Assembly (NCBI GenBank): GCA_003556605.1
Contig: PWQX01000181.1
Span: forward strand, 1-40,960
Direction of reading: 5' to 3'
Length of the DNA stretch: 40,960 nucleotides
Source of the DNA: Spirochaetaceae bacterium
GTDB taxonomy: Bacteria; Spirochaetota; Spirochaetia; DSM-27196; SLAA01
The notes under the pieces were generated by a model that saw only the letters and a list, made by a program, of their open reading frames with translations, was not told the DNA's origin and ran no database searches. The position numbers were made by a program, and so were the translations under genes. Shown piece by piece: positions 1 to 7,533 of this stretch (position 1 is the first letter of the stretch; each line of letters begins with the position of its first letter).

Positions 1-1
1 C

Positions 2-1222
2 GACGAGCCGGGGATTACTCCGTTATTCACCGAGATTCGCGAGGTCTCGCGTTTTCTGCAGTCGGTCTGCACGCCGTGGGAGTTTCCCCTGCTGCACGAT
101 TTTCGCCCTACGCGCGTACTCAAGATGCTGCCGTGGCTAGCGCGGCTCAAGCGCTGGAGCACATTCCGCTACCGGGAGACCGCCTGCCGCGTCATCCACA
201 ACCCCGAGCTTCGAACATGGCTGACAACCATCGGTTATTACAAAATGCCTTACCTGTTTTTCGCCGGCTTCTGGCAGTTATGGTCGCACGACTACTGGTA
301 CCCGGTCGGCGGCATGCAGGCCCTGCACCGCCGCCTGATGGAGCGCTACAGCGAAGCCGGCGGCGAGGTGCGCTACAACACGCTGGTAACCCGTCTTCGC
401 CCGGCCGACTCCGCCCGGCGCCGTGCGGCCGCTGCGCTGACTGCCGACGGCGATGAAATCAGCGCCGAGCAGTTTGTTTACGCCGGTGACTACCGCCGCA
501 TGGTTGAGAGCGTTCTTGGACCGGAGCTCTTTCAACCGAAGCTCGTCAACCAACTGCGAACCGCCCGGCTCACCGAGGCACTGGTCAGTGTGTACCTTGG
601 GCTGGACATGCCAGACACCGAGCTGAGCAAAGCGCTCGGCGGGTCGCAGCATCCTTTCTACTTTCCGAACTATGACGTAGTTTTTCCGGATGCCGACGCG
701 CCGCGCGATGTACACAGCCGCATGTGGCTTGCGCTCAACCATTTCGGGCTGGAAAGAAACTCCGCACCGCAAGGCAAGTCCGCCCTGACGATCCAAACCT
801 ACAGCTCCGCCGCCTGGCAGAACTACTGGGAGAACGGCGGCTACAGCTTCCCCCGCAGCGCTGAGTATCGCGAGCTCAAGAACAGCGTGGGTATGGAAAT
901 GGCCACTCTCGCCGAGAATCTCATACCTGAGCTGCGCCGGCACATTGAATACATGGAAGTTGGGACACCGCTGTCGCTGAAGCGTTTTACGTGCAACTCC
1001 GAAGGCTCAAGCGGCGGGTGGTGCTACCAGGACACTGTGTCGCCGGTGTTTCGCTTTCCGGCGCTGAACTTGATTCGCACACCATTGCGTAACGTGTACG
1101 CCTGCGGCCACTACGCACTGTGGCCCGGAGGTGTTATCTCGGCGGTTCTGTGCGGGCGCATTGTGGCAAATATGGTGACCGGCCGACTGCCGCTCGCCCG
1201 GCTTAAGCCGTCCCGGGTCTGA
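2..1222 (+). CDS. Phytoene desaturase-like FAD-dependent oxidoreductase, 5' end outside window
   Basis: The reading frame is open from base 2, so the N-terminus with the Rossmann FAD-binding motif lies outside the window. What remains is about 406 residues. The C-terminal stretch NVYACGHYALWPGGVISAV is the flavin-contacting end typical of the CrtI/CrtO/carotene isomerase group (COG1233): a glycine-rich segment, then a helix that closes over the isoalloxazine ring. Members desaturate, isomerise or saturate polyprenoid chains; the exact substrate cannot be read from this fragment. No other carotenoid gene is present, so a role in pigment synthesis is inference. The gene ends in TGA at 1220-1222 and is followed by a strong hairpin. 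Confidence 0.75.
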   Translation, partial: DEPGITPLFTEIREVSRFLQSVCTPWEFPLLHDFRPTRVLKMLPWLARLKRWSTFRYRETACRVIHNPELRTWLTTIGYYKMPYLFFAGFWQLWSHDYWYPVGGMQALHRRLMERYSEAGGEVRYNTLVTRLRPADSARRRAAAALTADGDEISAEQFVYAGDYRRMVESVLGPELFQPKLVNQLRTARLTEALVSVYLGLDMPDTELSKALGGSQHPFYFPNYDVVFPDADAPRDVHSRMWLALNHFGLERNSAPQGKSALTIQTYSSAAWQNYWENGGYSFPRSAEYRELKNSVGMEMATLAENLIPELRRHIEYMEVGTPLSLKRFTCNSEGSSGGWCYQDTVSPVFRFPALNLIRTPLRNVYACGHYALWPGGVISAVLCGRIVANMVTGRLPLARLKPSRV

Positions 1223-1289
1223 CGTTTGAGTGGCACGGAAACCAAAGGCTTCTGTACCTTGTCGAACCCTGCGCTTGCGCTCGGCACAA

Positions 1290-1325
1290 CGCGGCTGCAC
1301 GCCCGGCCGGCGGCGTGCAGCCGCG
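1290..1325. terminator. Strong GC-rich hairpin without U-tract, 3' of the oxidoreductase
   Basis: Positions 1290-1303 and 1312-1325 form a perfect 14-bp inverted repeat with an 8-nt loop that is itself GC-rich. It begins 67 nt after the oxidoreductase stop codon. There is no T-run on either side, so it is not a canonical intrinsic terminator; it could be a U-less terminator, an mRNA 3' stabiliser or a REP-like element. The rest of the 1223-1521 gap shows no convincing gene, only this hairpin and the promoter of the next gene. Confidence 0.5.
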
Positions 1326-1476
1326 CCGGCGTGCTCGCCGTACTGGTCAAGGAGATCGTCAGCCCGCCGCGATGACAGGTGCAAACCTCCCGGAACGCAT
1401 AGAACACACCGCCGACTGAGCCTACCGGTGACAATGAAACCCGGAAACGATTACAACACAAGAGCATCACAAGGTA

Positions 1477-1505
1477 TTGCTCATCGTCGGCGAGTTCAGT
1501 ATGCT
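1477..1505 (+). promoter_or_regulatory. Sigma-70-type promoter for the TauE/SafE permease gene
   Basis: TTGCTC at 1477-1482 and TATGCT at 1500-1505 are separated by 17 nt. The predicted transcription start near 1512 gives a leader of about 10 nt before the ATG at 1522, with only a weak GGGA as a possible ribosome site. Confidence 0.45.
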
Positions 1506-1521
1506 CCGGCCGGGACGCTAA

Positions 1522-2289
1522 ATGTCTACTGAACCGTTCTTGTTCGTGCTCGCGTATGCCGGCTGGGGTCTGGTAGTTGGGCTCATGGTTGGTCTCACCG
1601 CCATAGGTACGGCGCTGCTCGGAACGCCGGGACTGATTGTGCTTTTCGGCATGCCCCCTGTCACCGCCGTGGGCACTATGGCGGTAGCCGGGTTCGCCAT
1701 GATGACCGCCGGCACGGCGCAACACCGTCGGCAAGGGACAGTGGTACTGTGGATTGGGCTGCCGTTCTCCGTTCTTGCCGTACCGGCTGCCTACATGACG
1801 GCGCGCTACGCCACCGCAATCAACGCGGTAGTTCCGCTCACCACTGTACTCGGCATCGTAATCATCATCTCGGTCGCAGTGCTGTTTCACCGCTATGTGA
1901 TTGTACGACCCGAACCAAGAATCCTTGAACTGCCTGCCTGGAAGCGCCGTATTGCACCGTTTCTCGGGCTCCTGCTCGGTGCGCTGACCGGAGCTACCAG
2001 CATTTCCGGTTCACTCATCGTCATTGTGTTCATCATGCTGCTCAAGCTGCCGAGCCCGCATGCTGTCGGAACAACAGCCTTCGTCGCGGCGGTGTCGTTG
2101 TTACCTGCGTCGATCGGCCACATCAGCCAAGGCACGGTAAACTGGATTGGCGTAATCGGGCTGCTTCCGGGCGTCTTGGCAGGATCAATGCTTGGGGCTC
2201 GGTATGTGAACCACTTGCCGCGCCAGGCCCTGCGCATGGTGATCCTGGTGGTGCTCCTCGCGGCGGCAGTCATGGTCATGATAAACTAA
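1522..2289 (+). CDS. TauE/SafE family membrane permease
   Basis: This 255-residue protein is almost entirely hydrophobic helices, with two similar halves, as in the TauE/SafE (COG0730, DUF81) family. Recognisable features are the glycine/alanine-rich first repeat around residues 15-75 (GTALLGTPGLIVLFGMPPVTAVGT) and the matching second repeat near residues 150-190 (GALTGATSISGSL, then HAVGTTAFVAAVSLLPASIGH). Family members export sulfite, sulfoacetate or related organic anions, but many are uncharacterised and the substrate cannot be told here. A DUF47/PhoU-like gene follows 223 nt downstream with its own possible promoter. The family call is firm; the substrate is unknown. Confidence 0.88.
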   Translation: MSTEPFLFVLAYAGWGLVVGLMVGLTAIGTALLGTPGLIVLFGMPPVTAVGTMAVAGFAMMTAGTAQHRRQGTVVLWIGLPFSVLAVPAAYMTARYATAINAVVPLTTVLGIVIIISVAVLFHRYVIVRPEPRILELPAWKRRIAPFLGLLLGALTGATSISGSLIVIVFIMLLKLPSPHAVGTTAFVAAVSLLPASIGHISQGTVNWIGVIGLLPGVLAGSMLGARYVNHLPRQALRMVILVVLLAAAVMVMIN

Positions 2290-2306
2290 ACGCCGGTGAA
2301 CGCGGC

Positions 2307-2335
2307 TTGACAGATATCTTCTCCTGGTCGATGAT
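2307..2335 (+). promoter_or_regulatory. Possible promoter for the DUF47 gene
   Basis: A perfect TTGACA at 2307-2312 is followed after 17 nt by GATGAT at 2330-2335. It would give a leader of about 170 nt before the DUF47 start at 2513, long enough to hold the hairpin at 2455-2480. The short open frame starting at TTG 2307 looks like a chance frame. Confidence 0.4.
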
Positions 2336-2454
2336 GATTGGCACGCGTGCATTTGCCCCTGTAGCAGGAGTGACTCATCGTACCTCGCCGCTTTGGCTTT
2401 GTGTCGTCGCGTTGCATGCACCGCTCTTCGCCGCTTGCGGAGGTGGTGTTTGCT

Positions 2455-2480
2455 GTTCGCAACCACAGCGGTGTGCGAAC
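2455..2480 (+). promoter_or_regulatory. Leader hairpin upstream of the DUF47 gene
   Basis: GTTCGCA (2455-2461) pairs with TGCGAAC (2474-2480), and CAC (2464-2466) pairs with GTG (2471-2473) across an AGCG tetraloop, leaving a two-base bulge. The structure ends 20 nt before the GAGGAG ribosome site at 2501. It may be a leader control element or only a stable mRNA stem; no match to a known riboswitch class is evident by eye. Confidence 0.4.
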
Positions 2481-2512
2481 GCGCGCTTGAGTTCCTATAC
2501 GAGGAGTGCAGC

Positions 2513-3187
2513 ATGAAGGAGAAAAGAGACTCGGTCGGCGGGCTATTTGATTCGCGGGCAAAGACCTTGGAGCTGAGCATCGACCGCTACCTGACGCTGG
2601 TCGAGCAAAGCGTGCTCTTGCTGGAAGATGCAATTAAGAAATATCTGAACGACAGAATAGAGCTGTTCGAACATCAGCGCAGCGAGATCGACAAGACCGA
2701 GCGCGAAGCCGACAATTTGCGGCGCGAAATCAAGCACCGCTTATACTCCGAGATGCTGATCCCGGATTCCCGCGGTGACGTGCTCGCACTTATTGAGACG
2801 CTCGACAACGTCACCGACAGAGCGAAAGATGTTTCCAGCCACTTCAGCATCGAGAAGCCGGAGATCTACCCGTTTTTGAAGGGCGATTTTCGCGAGCTGA
2901 TGGACGCCTGCGTGAAAACGGTGGGCGAGGTCACCTTGGCGGTTCGGGCGTTCTTTCGGGAGCTCTACCGGGTAACCGAGCACGTGGAAAAGGTGCACTA
3001 CTGGGAGCACCAGGCCGATGAGATTGAAGAACGCATCAAGCGCAAGGCGTTTCAGTCCGAGGGGATCAAGCTCTTCAGCAAGCGTGTACACATGCGTTAC
3101 TTCGCCGAGCGCATTTCGGAAATCGCGGATGAGGCGGAAGCCGTTGCCGACCGCCTGGCGGTGTACTCCATTAAACGCAGTCTCTAG
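2513..3187 (+). CDS. DUF47 (PhoU-like, TIGR00153) family protein
   Basis: A 224-residue, wholly helical, charged protein of the DUF47/COG1392 family, distant relatives of PhoU, with the usual family length. The start at ATG 2513 is chosen because GAGGAG (2501-2506) sits six bases upstream; the frame stays open further upstream, but that part is arginine- and cysteine-rich and unlike the family. The N-terminus (SIDRYLTLVEQSVLLLEDAI) and the C-terminal repeat of paired helices (YFAERISEIADEAEAVADRL) fit the PhoU-like bundle. Members usually sit beside a PiT phosphate permease and are thought to regulate it. Here the neighbour is a TauE/SafE permease instead, so the partner or ion may differ (inference). 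Confidence 0.88.
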   Translation: MKEKRDSVGGLFDSRAKTLELSIDRYLTLVEQSVLLLEDAIKKYLNDRIELFEHQRSEIDKTEREADNLRREIKHRLYSEMLIPDSRGDVLALIETLDNVTDRAKDVSSHFSIEKPEIYPFLKGDFRELMDACVKTVGEVTLAVRAFFRELYRVTEHVEKVHYWEHQADEIEERIKRKAFQSEGIKLFSKRVHMRYFAERISEIADEAEAVADRLAVYSIKRSL

Positions 3188-3354
3188 CAGGCACCGTACG
3201 GAACCGGCCGGGCTGCCCGTTCGCGTCTACGTGAGCCACACCTTGGGGGCATCATCGTGGCGGGGGGAAAATGGGCTTTTCATCTGTTCGGGCCCTTACA
3301 CACACAGCGCGCCGGTGTTGGCAGGCGTTTTCGGCACCTCCAGTCTGGAATTGA

Positions 3355-3383
3355 TCGACATGCCTATTCTCCTCAGATATACT
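3355..3383 (+). promoter_or_regulatory. Sigma-70-type promoter for the acyl-CoA dehydrogenase gene
   Basis: TCGACA at 3355-3360 and TATACT at 3378-3383 are 17 nt apart, each one base or so from consensus. The predicted start near 3390 gives a 50-nt leader with GAGG at 3432-3435, which supports the ATG at 3441. The remainder of 3188-3354 holds no gene or clear hairpin that I can see. Confidence 0.55.
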
Positions 3384-3440
3384 GTCTCAGATCACTGCAC
3401 AACTGCGGTGAAAGCTAGTCCGTCCGTTTACGAGGCCCTG

Positions 3441-4943
3441 ATGGCAACTGCTTCTAATCCGTCCTTCGAGAGTTTTATCGCCGACCTGCAGGTGCGCATA
3501 CGCTCGGCTCTTCGCTCGCATTACACCGACTCCCGCGCTACCGAGCGCGGAGTACCCGCCGATTTCTTCGACAGAGTGTTCGCCGCCGCTCCGCTATCGG
3601 TTTTTGTGCCGGCTCGTTTTGGGGGTCGCGGACAGCGCGTTCATGAGTGTTTAGCGTTGTTGGAAACGTGCTCGTACGAGTCGCTCCCGCTGGCGCTGAC
3701 GATGGGGATCAACGGGGCACTGTTTCTCCAGCCGGTTTCCAAGTTTGCCGGCGAACACGTACAGCGTCAGGTCTTTGACCGTTTCATCAATCACAAGGCA
3801 CTCGGGGGCCTGATGATCACCGAGCCGGAGTTCGGCTCCGACGCCCTGCAGATGCGCACAAGTTTTCGTGAGACTGACGAAGGCTACCGTGTACGCGGCA
3901 CCAAGCACTGGGGCGGGCTAACCGGCCATGCAGAGTTCTGGCTCCTGACGGCTCGCGGACAGACTCCGCGTGGGAACCTTGAACGCAGCATCAGTTTTTT
4001 TGTATGGGACAAGAGCCTACAGGGGATAGAGGTTGAGGAATACTACGACAGCCTGGGTCTCTACATGATACCATACGGCCGCAATCGCATAGACACTGTG
4101 ATCCCGCATGAACGCCGTTTGGCTCCCAGAACCGGCGGAGTGCGTATGTTGCTTGATTTGCTGCATCGCAGCCGGCTCCAGTTTCCCGGTATGGCGATGG
4201 GTTTCCTCAAGCGCTTGCTCGATGAAGCGCTCGAGCATACCCGCACCCGTGCGGTCGGCGGGCGCCCGCTGCTGGAGTACGATCAAGTGCAGGACCGCCT
4301 CGCCGAGCTGCAGGCGACTTACACCACCTGTTCGGCGATGTGCGCCTACACTACGCAGGTAGCCGGTGTCGAAAACGACTGTTCTGCTGAAGCCCTACCG
4401 GCCAACGCCCTAAAGAGCGTGATTACCGACATGATGCAGTCTGCCGCTCAGTCGGTACTGCAGCTCATCGGCGCTCAGGGTTACCGTCTTGACCGAATTG
4501 TCGGCCGCTCGGTGGTAGACAGCCGGCCGTTTCAGATCTTTGAAGGGTCAAACGACATTCTTTACCATCAAATATCCGAAGCGGTCCTGAAGTCGATGGA
4601 GAAAGTCACGGAGCGCAACCTCTATCGCTTCTTGAGGGGCTTTGAGCTCACCTCACGTGCGGCGCCGTACTGCAAAAGCGCGCTTGATGTGTCGATAGAC
4701 CCGTCGCTACCGCAGCGTAAAATGGTTGAGCTCGGACGTGCACTCGGCCGCATCATCTCACTCCACATGGTGGTTTCGCTCGGCGACCGCGGCTACCGGC
4801 GCGATCTTATAGACAACTGTTCGATGATGCTGCAGCGAGAGATAAACACGCTGCTCACTTCGTTTTCCGATCAGTCGCGTCCAGCGGTAGTTGAAGACTA
4901 CGAAGCCGAGAGCTCCTGGCTCAGCTTTGTAGCGGGCGTATGA
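3441..4943 (+). CDS. Acyl-CoA dehydrogenase family protein with C-terminal extension
   Basis: A flavoprotein of the acyl-CoA dehydrogenase family, expected to oxidise a fatty acyl-CoA or similar thioester at the alpha-beta bond using FAD. The start at 3441 follows GAGG five bases upstream and a good promoter; the open frame runs back to 3018 but overlaps DUF47. The middle-domain signature LMITEPEFGSDA lies near residues 127-138. FEGSNDILY, near residue 367, places Glu368 where the catalytic base of MCAD-type enzymes (YEGT) sits. At 500 residues it is about 110 longer than typical family members (about 380-390), the excess being a helical C-terminal extension. Substrate unknown. An acyl-CoA synthetase gene is 12 kb away. 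Confidence 0.88.
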   Translation: MATASNPSFESFIADLQVRIRSALRSHYTDSRATERGVPADFFDRVFAAAPLSVFVPARFGGRGQRVHECLALLETCSYESLPLALTMGINGALFLQPVSKFAGEHVQRQVFDRFINHKALGGLMITEPEFGSDALQMRTSFRETDEGYRVRGTKHWGGLTGHAEFWLLTARGQTPRGNLERSISFFVWDKSLQGIEVEEYYDSLGLYMIPYGRNRIDTVIPHERRLAPRTGGVRMLLDLLHRSRLQFPGMAMGFLKRLLDEALEHTRTRAVGGRPLLEYDQVQDRLAELQATYTTCSAMCAYTTQVAGVENDCSAEALPANALKSVITDMMQSAAQSVLQLIGAQGYRLDRIVGRSVVDSRPFQIFEGSNDILYHQISEAVLKSMEKVTERNLYRFLRGFELTSRAAPYCKSALDVSIDPSLPQRKMVELGRALGRIISLHMVVSLGDRGYRRDLIDNCSMMLQREINTLLTSFSDQSRPAVVEDYEAESSWLSFVAGV

Positions 4944-5028
4944 GCCTTAGGCGCCGGCGAACGCGTTTTCTGCCGTGCTTATCGACCCCGGGAAGCTTGG
5001 ATCAGTCGGGATGCACGATTCCGTATTC

Positions 5029-5049
5029 TGCCGGCAGGCGCGGCCGGCA
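5029..5049. repeat. Small inverted repeat in the convergent gap 4944-5209
   Basis: TGCCGGC (5029-5035) and GCCGGCA (5043-5049) form a 7-bp perfect stem with a 7-nt loop. It lies between the 3' ends of the convergent acyl-CoA dehydrogenase and tamA-like genes and could end transcription in both directions, but it lacks a U-tract. The rest of the 266-nt gap shows nothing else I can support. Confidence 0.25.
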
Positions 5050-5209
5050 TGCACAGAACCACAGAATCCGCAGCGATGAGTTGTGGATAGGAGATCGGCG
5101 AACGGAATGCTTTCACGTACAGCTCGAGCAGTCCGGACTGAGGAGCGGTATTGGGTTTCCGACGGTTTCCGGACAATGCGATCAACCCGTGCCCTGCATG
5201 GAATCGGTA

Positions 5210-7525
5210 TCAGAACGGATATCCGATCGCGAAGTTCAACAGCAGATTGTCCCGGCGCCAGTCGGAATCCGCGAAATTGACGTCGTCAATTACCCATCGC
5301 TCACCGGGCGGGCGGTCGGCCTCGCGCAACGGAAACGCAAGGTCTAATCGTAGTACCACGAACGGCGTCCTGAGACGAATGCCGGCGCCGGCGCCGGCGT
5401 ACAGTTCCCGGAGAGCGCTGCCGGGTTCGAACATGCTGCCGGGCACGTCTTTGTCATCACGCAGGTTCCAGACATTCCCGGCGTCAAGAAACAAGGCGCC
5501 GCGAAACAGCCCTACAAGCGGAAACCGGTACTCAAGGTTGCTCTCCAAACGCATATCGCCAAGCCGTTCCACGTACCTGTCGTCCACCGGGCGCTGCACC
5601 GTTCCCGGGCCGATACTGCGCGCCGGGAACGCGCGAATGCTATTGGTTCCACCGACGGAGAACTGTTTAATACTCGGCATGCTCTGCGCATTACCCAACG
5701 CCTGCCCTGCTCCGGCCAGCACGCGAGCGGCAAAACGCGTGTTCTCGGTCACACCGAGATAGGCACGATTGTCGGTGTCCAGCCGCAGGTACTGCGCGTA
5801 CGGCACGCCGAAAACCTGGAACGGATCGTCCTCGTGCGGAAACTCTCCTCGCCGTACCACCTGGGTTGCGTGTAAGAGGTTACCGGCCGTTTCGAGATCT
5901 ACCCCAAAATAGGCGTGGTGGCGGCGAGTATCGTCGGGCCGGGTGTTGTAGCGATAGGAGTAGCCTGAAGCTATGATGAACTGTTCGTCGAACGCGCGCC
6001 GCAGGGCGGGGCTAATATCCAGGAGCTCCTCAAACTCGGGGTCAAAATCGCGGGGCCGCACAATGGTAGCATCAACCGGGCGCAATTCGTGGCGGCTGAA
6101 CTCATCGGCGCTCCACAGGTACGCGAAGCCGGCGTTGAACGAGTCCAGGCGATACGCATCGACTCGCGTAAGCGCGCGGTAGCCGGCACGAATCCGCGTC
6201 CGCGGCAGCCTTCTCCCCGGTGTAGTGCCGATCGGCAACGGGCTCACGATCCGCGGTATCGAAAACGTCACCTCAGCGCCCAGCTCATACGAGTCGAGGC
6301 TCCACGCCGTGGTATCTATGCGGGTTTCAACACTCGACAACAGCTGCAGCTCGAGCTGCTCAGCTCCTCCACGCAGGTTACGATCAAGATACGAAGCGCT
6401 CAAACCCGGACCGGCATAGTTGTTGGACTTTGTGACCGCACGAAGCTCCGCTTGCAGCGACTTTTCCATCATCGGCGTGAGGTGTACCTCCGCATCGAGC
6501 GTTTCGTTATCTGCGGCTTGGCGGTAGCGTATAGTAACGAATTGAAATACCCCGAGGTCCATGAGGCGACTGATGGTGTCCAGATGCCGGCGACGGTTGT
6601 AGAGTTCTCCCGGCTGCAACACAATCGCGTCGCGCAATGCAGCGGTCCGGTAGGGCACTTCATCGCTGAGATAGTAGACCCGCGGGGATAGCTCAGTAGC
6701 GGCCGCGTCACGTTCTCCAGTGAGTAAGGCTCGTGAATGGCCGGTGTGGAGGTGCACCGAGCCCAACCGATAAGGTCTGCGCGCCCGCGCGGGTGTGCCG
6801 GGTTTTACGTGAAGATCAAGCTCAACGGTTCTTGATTCCGGGGCGATGCGCGCCGCGTACTCAAGATAATCGGGGTTGAAGTAATAGAACCCGGCATTCT
6901 TGAGTTCTCTATCAATGCGACTACGCTCTTCGATCAGTGTATCAAGCGAATACACATCGCCCGGCTCAACGAGGCTTTCGTACAGCACATCGCGAATAGC
7001 GATCTCGAGCCTGCTGTCCCCCGGGGGGCCGCGCAGCTCGGCGATACGAAACGGCTCGAATAACTCCGCATAGTAGGTAACGCCGGCGCGTTTTCGCCGG
7101 CGTGTTATTTTGTACTCGAGTTCAGCGTCGAAGTAGCCGCGGTTGCCCAAACGGCGACGGAGGGTTTCAGCGGTTCGTTCAGGCGAAACCTCGTCGAACA
7201 ACACCGGCGGTTCTCCAAACCGGTCTCGCAGCCTGCCGCGCAGACCGGTCTCAATATCCGCAAACGCCCCGTGAATCCACAACCCCGGACGTATAAGCCC
7301 CAACCAGGTTGTATTCGGTTGCGGGCGAATACCGTCTTCAAGCTCCGATTGCAGCCGCCGCCGCCTGGGCACGCGCTCCTCGGACTCAATGCGTACATCT
7401 GCACCGGTATAGAGTTCCTCATCTTCGGGGATAAACCGCAGACCGGCGCACCCCGAAAACCCGATAAGACTCACGCCGAGCAGAATCATCCGAGCAAGAA
7501 CGTTGCTCATCCGAAGCCGCGGCAT
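5210..7525 (-). CDS. TamA/TamL-type Omp85 outer-membrane assembly lipoprotein
   Basis: An Omp85-superfamily barrel with N-terminal POTRA domains, expected to fold or insert outer-membrane proteins together with TamB. With the ATG at 7525 (GAGG six bases upstream) it has 771 residues; the GTG at 7537, overlapping the tamB stop codon, is the alternative. A signal peptide ends in LIGFSGC, a lipobox, so the N-terminus should be acylated, as in the TamL proteins of Bacteroidota. POTRA-like segments fill roughly residues 20-350. In the barrel, GGTNSIRAFPARSIGPG matches the conserved loop-6 region (VRGF/Y in classic Omp85). The protein ends in phenylalanine (FAIGYPF), the usual C-terminal barrel signal. 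It is second in an operon with tamB. Confidence 0.9.
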   Translation of the reverse strand: MPRLRMSNVLARMILLGVSLIGFSGCAGLRFIPEDEELYTGADVRIESEERVPRRRRLQSELEDGIRPQPNTTWLGLIRPGLWIHGAFADIETGLRGRLRDRFGEPPVLFDEVSPERTAETLRRRLGNRGYFDAELEYKITRRRKRAGVTYYAELFEPFRIAELRGPPGDSRLEIAIRDVLYESLVEPGDVYSLDTLIEERSRIDRELKNAGFYYFNPDYLEYAARIAPESRTVELDLHVKPGTPARARRPYRLGSVHLHTGHSRALLTGERDAAATELSPRVYYLSDEVPYRTAALRDAIVLQPGELYNRRRHLDTISRLMDLGVFQFVTIRYRQAADNETLDAEVHLTPMMEKSLQAELRAVTKSNNYAGPGLSASYLDRNLRGGAEQLELQLLSSVETRIDTTAWSLDSYELGAEVTFSIPRIVSPLPIGTTPGRRLPRTRIRAGYRALTRVDAYRLDSFNAGFAYLWSADEFSRHELRPVDATIVRPRDFDPEFEELLDISPALRRAFDEQFIIASGYSYRYNTRPDDTRRHHAYFGVDLETAGNLLHATQVVRRGEFPHEDDPFQVFGVPYAQYLRLDTDNRAYLGVTENTRFAARVLAGAGQALGNAQSMPSIKQFSVGGTNSIRAFPARSIGPGTVQRPVDDRYVERLGDMRLESNLEYRFPLVGLFRGALFLDAGNVWNLRDDKDVPGSMFEPGSALRELYAGAGAGIRLRTPFVVLRLDLAFPLREADRPPGERWVIDDVNFADSDWRRDNLLLNFAIGYPF

Positions 7526-7533
7526 GCGAATCC

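Noticed and set aside
278-943. Long open frame on the minus strand inside the oxidoreductase gene
   Set aside because: It lies opposite a recognisable protein, has no family match by eye and no ribosome site; it reflects high GC content.
1230-1532. Possible 100-residue peptide in the gap before the TauE/SafE gene
   Set aside because: Arginine-rich chance frame crossing the strong hairpin and the promoter.
2307-2516. Possible 69-residue peptide starting at TTG, with a Cys after a hydrophobic run
   Set aside because: The start overlaps a TTGACA box and there is no ribosome site; the hydrophobic run is short and the rest is unlike a lipoprotein.
4940-5762. Plus-strand open frames across the convergent gap and the end of the tamA-type gene
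   Set aside because: Arg/Ser-rich translations with no motif; the second overlaps the well-supported barrel gene.
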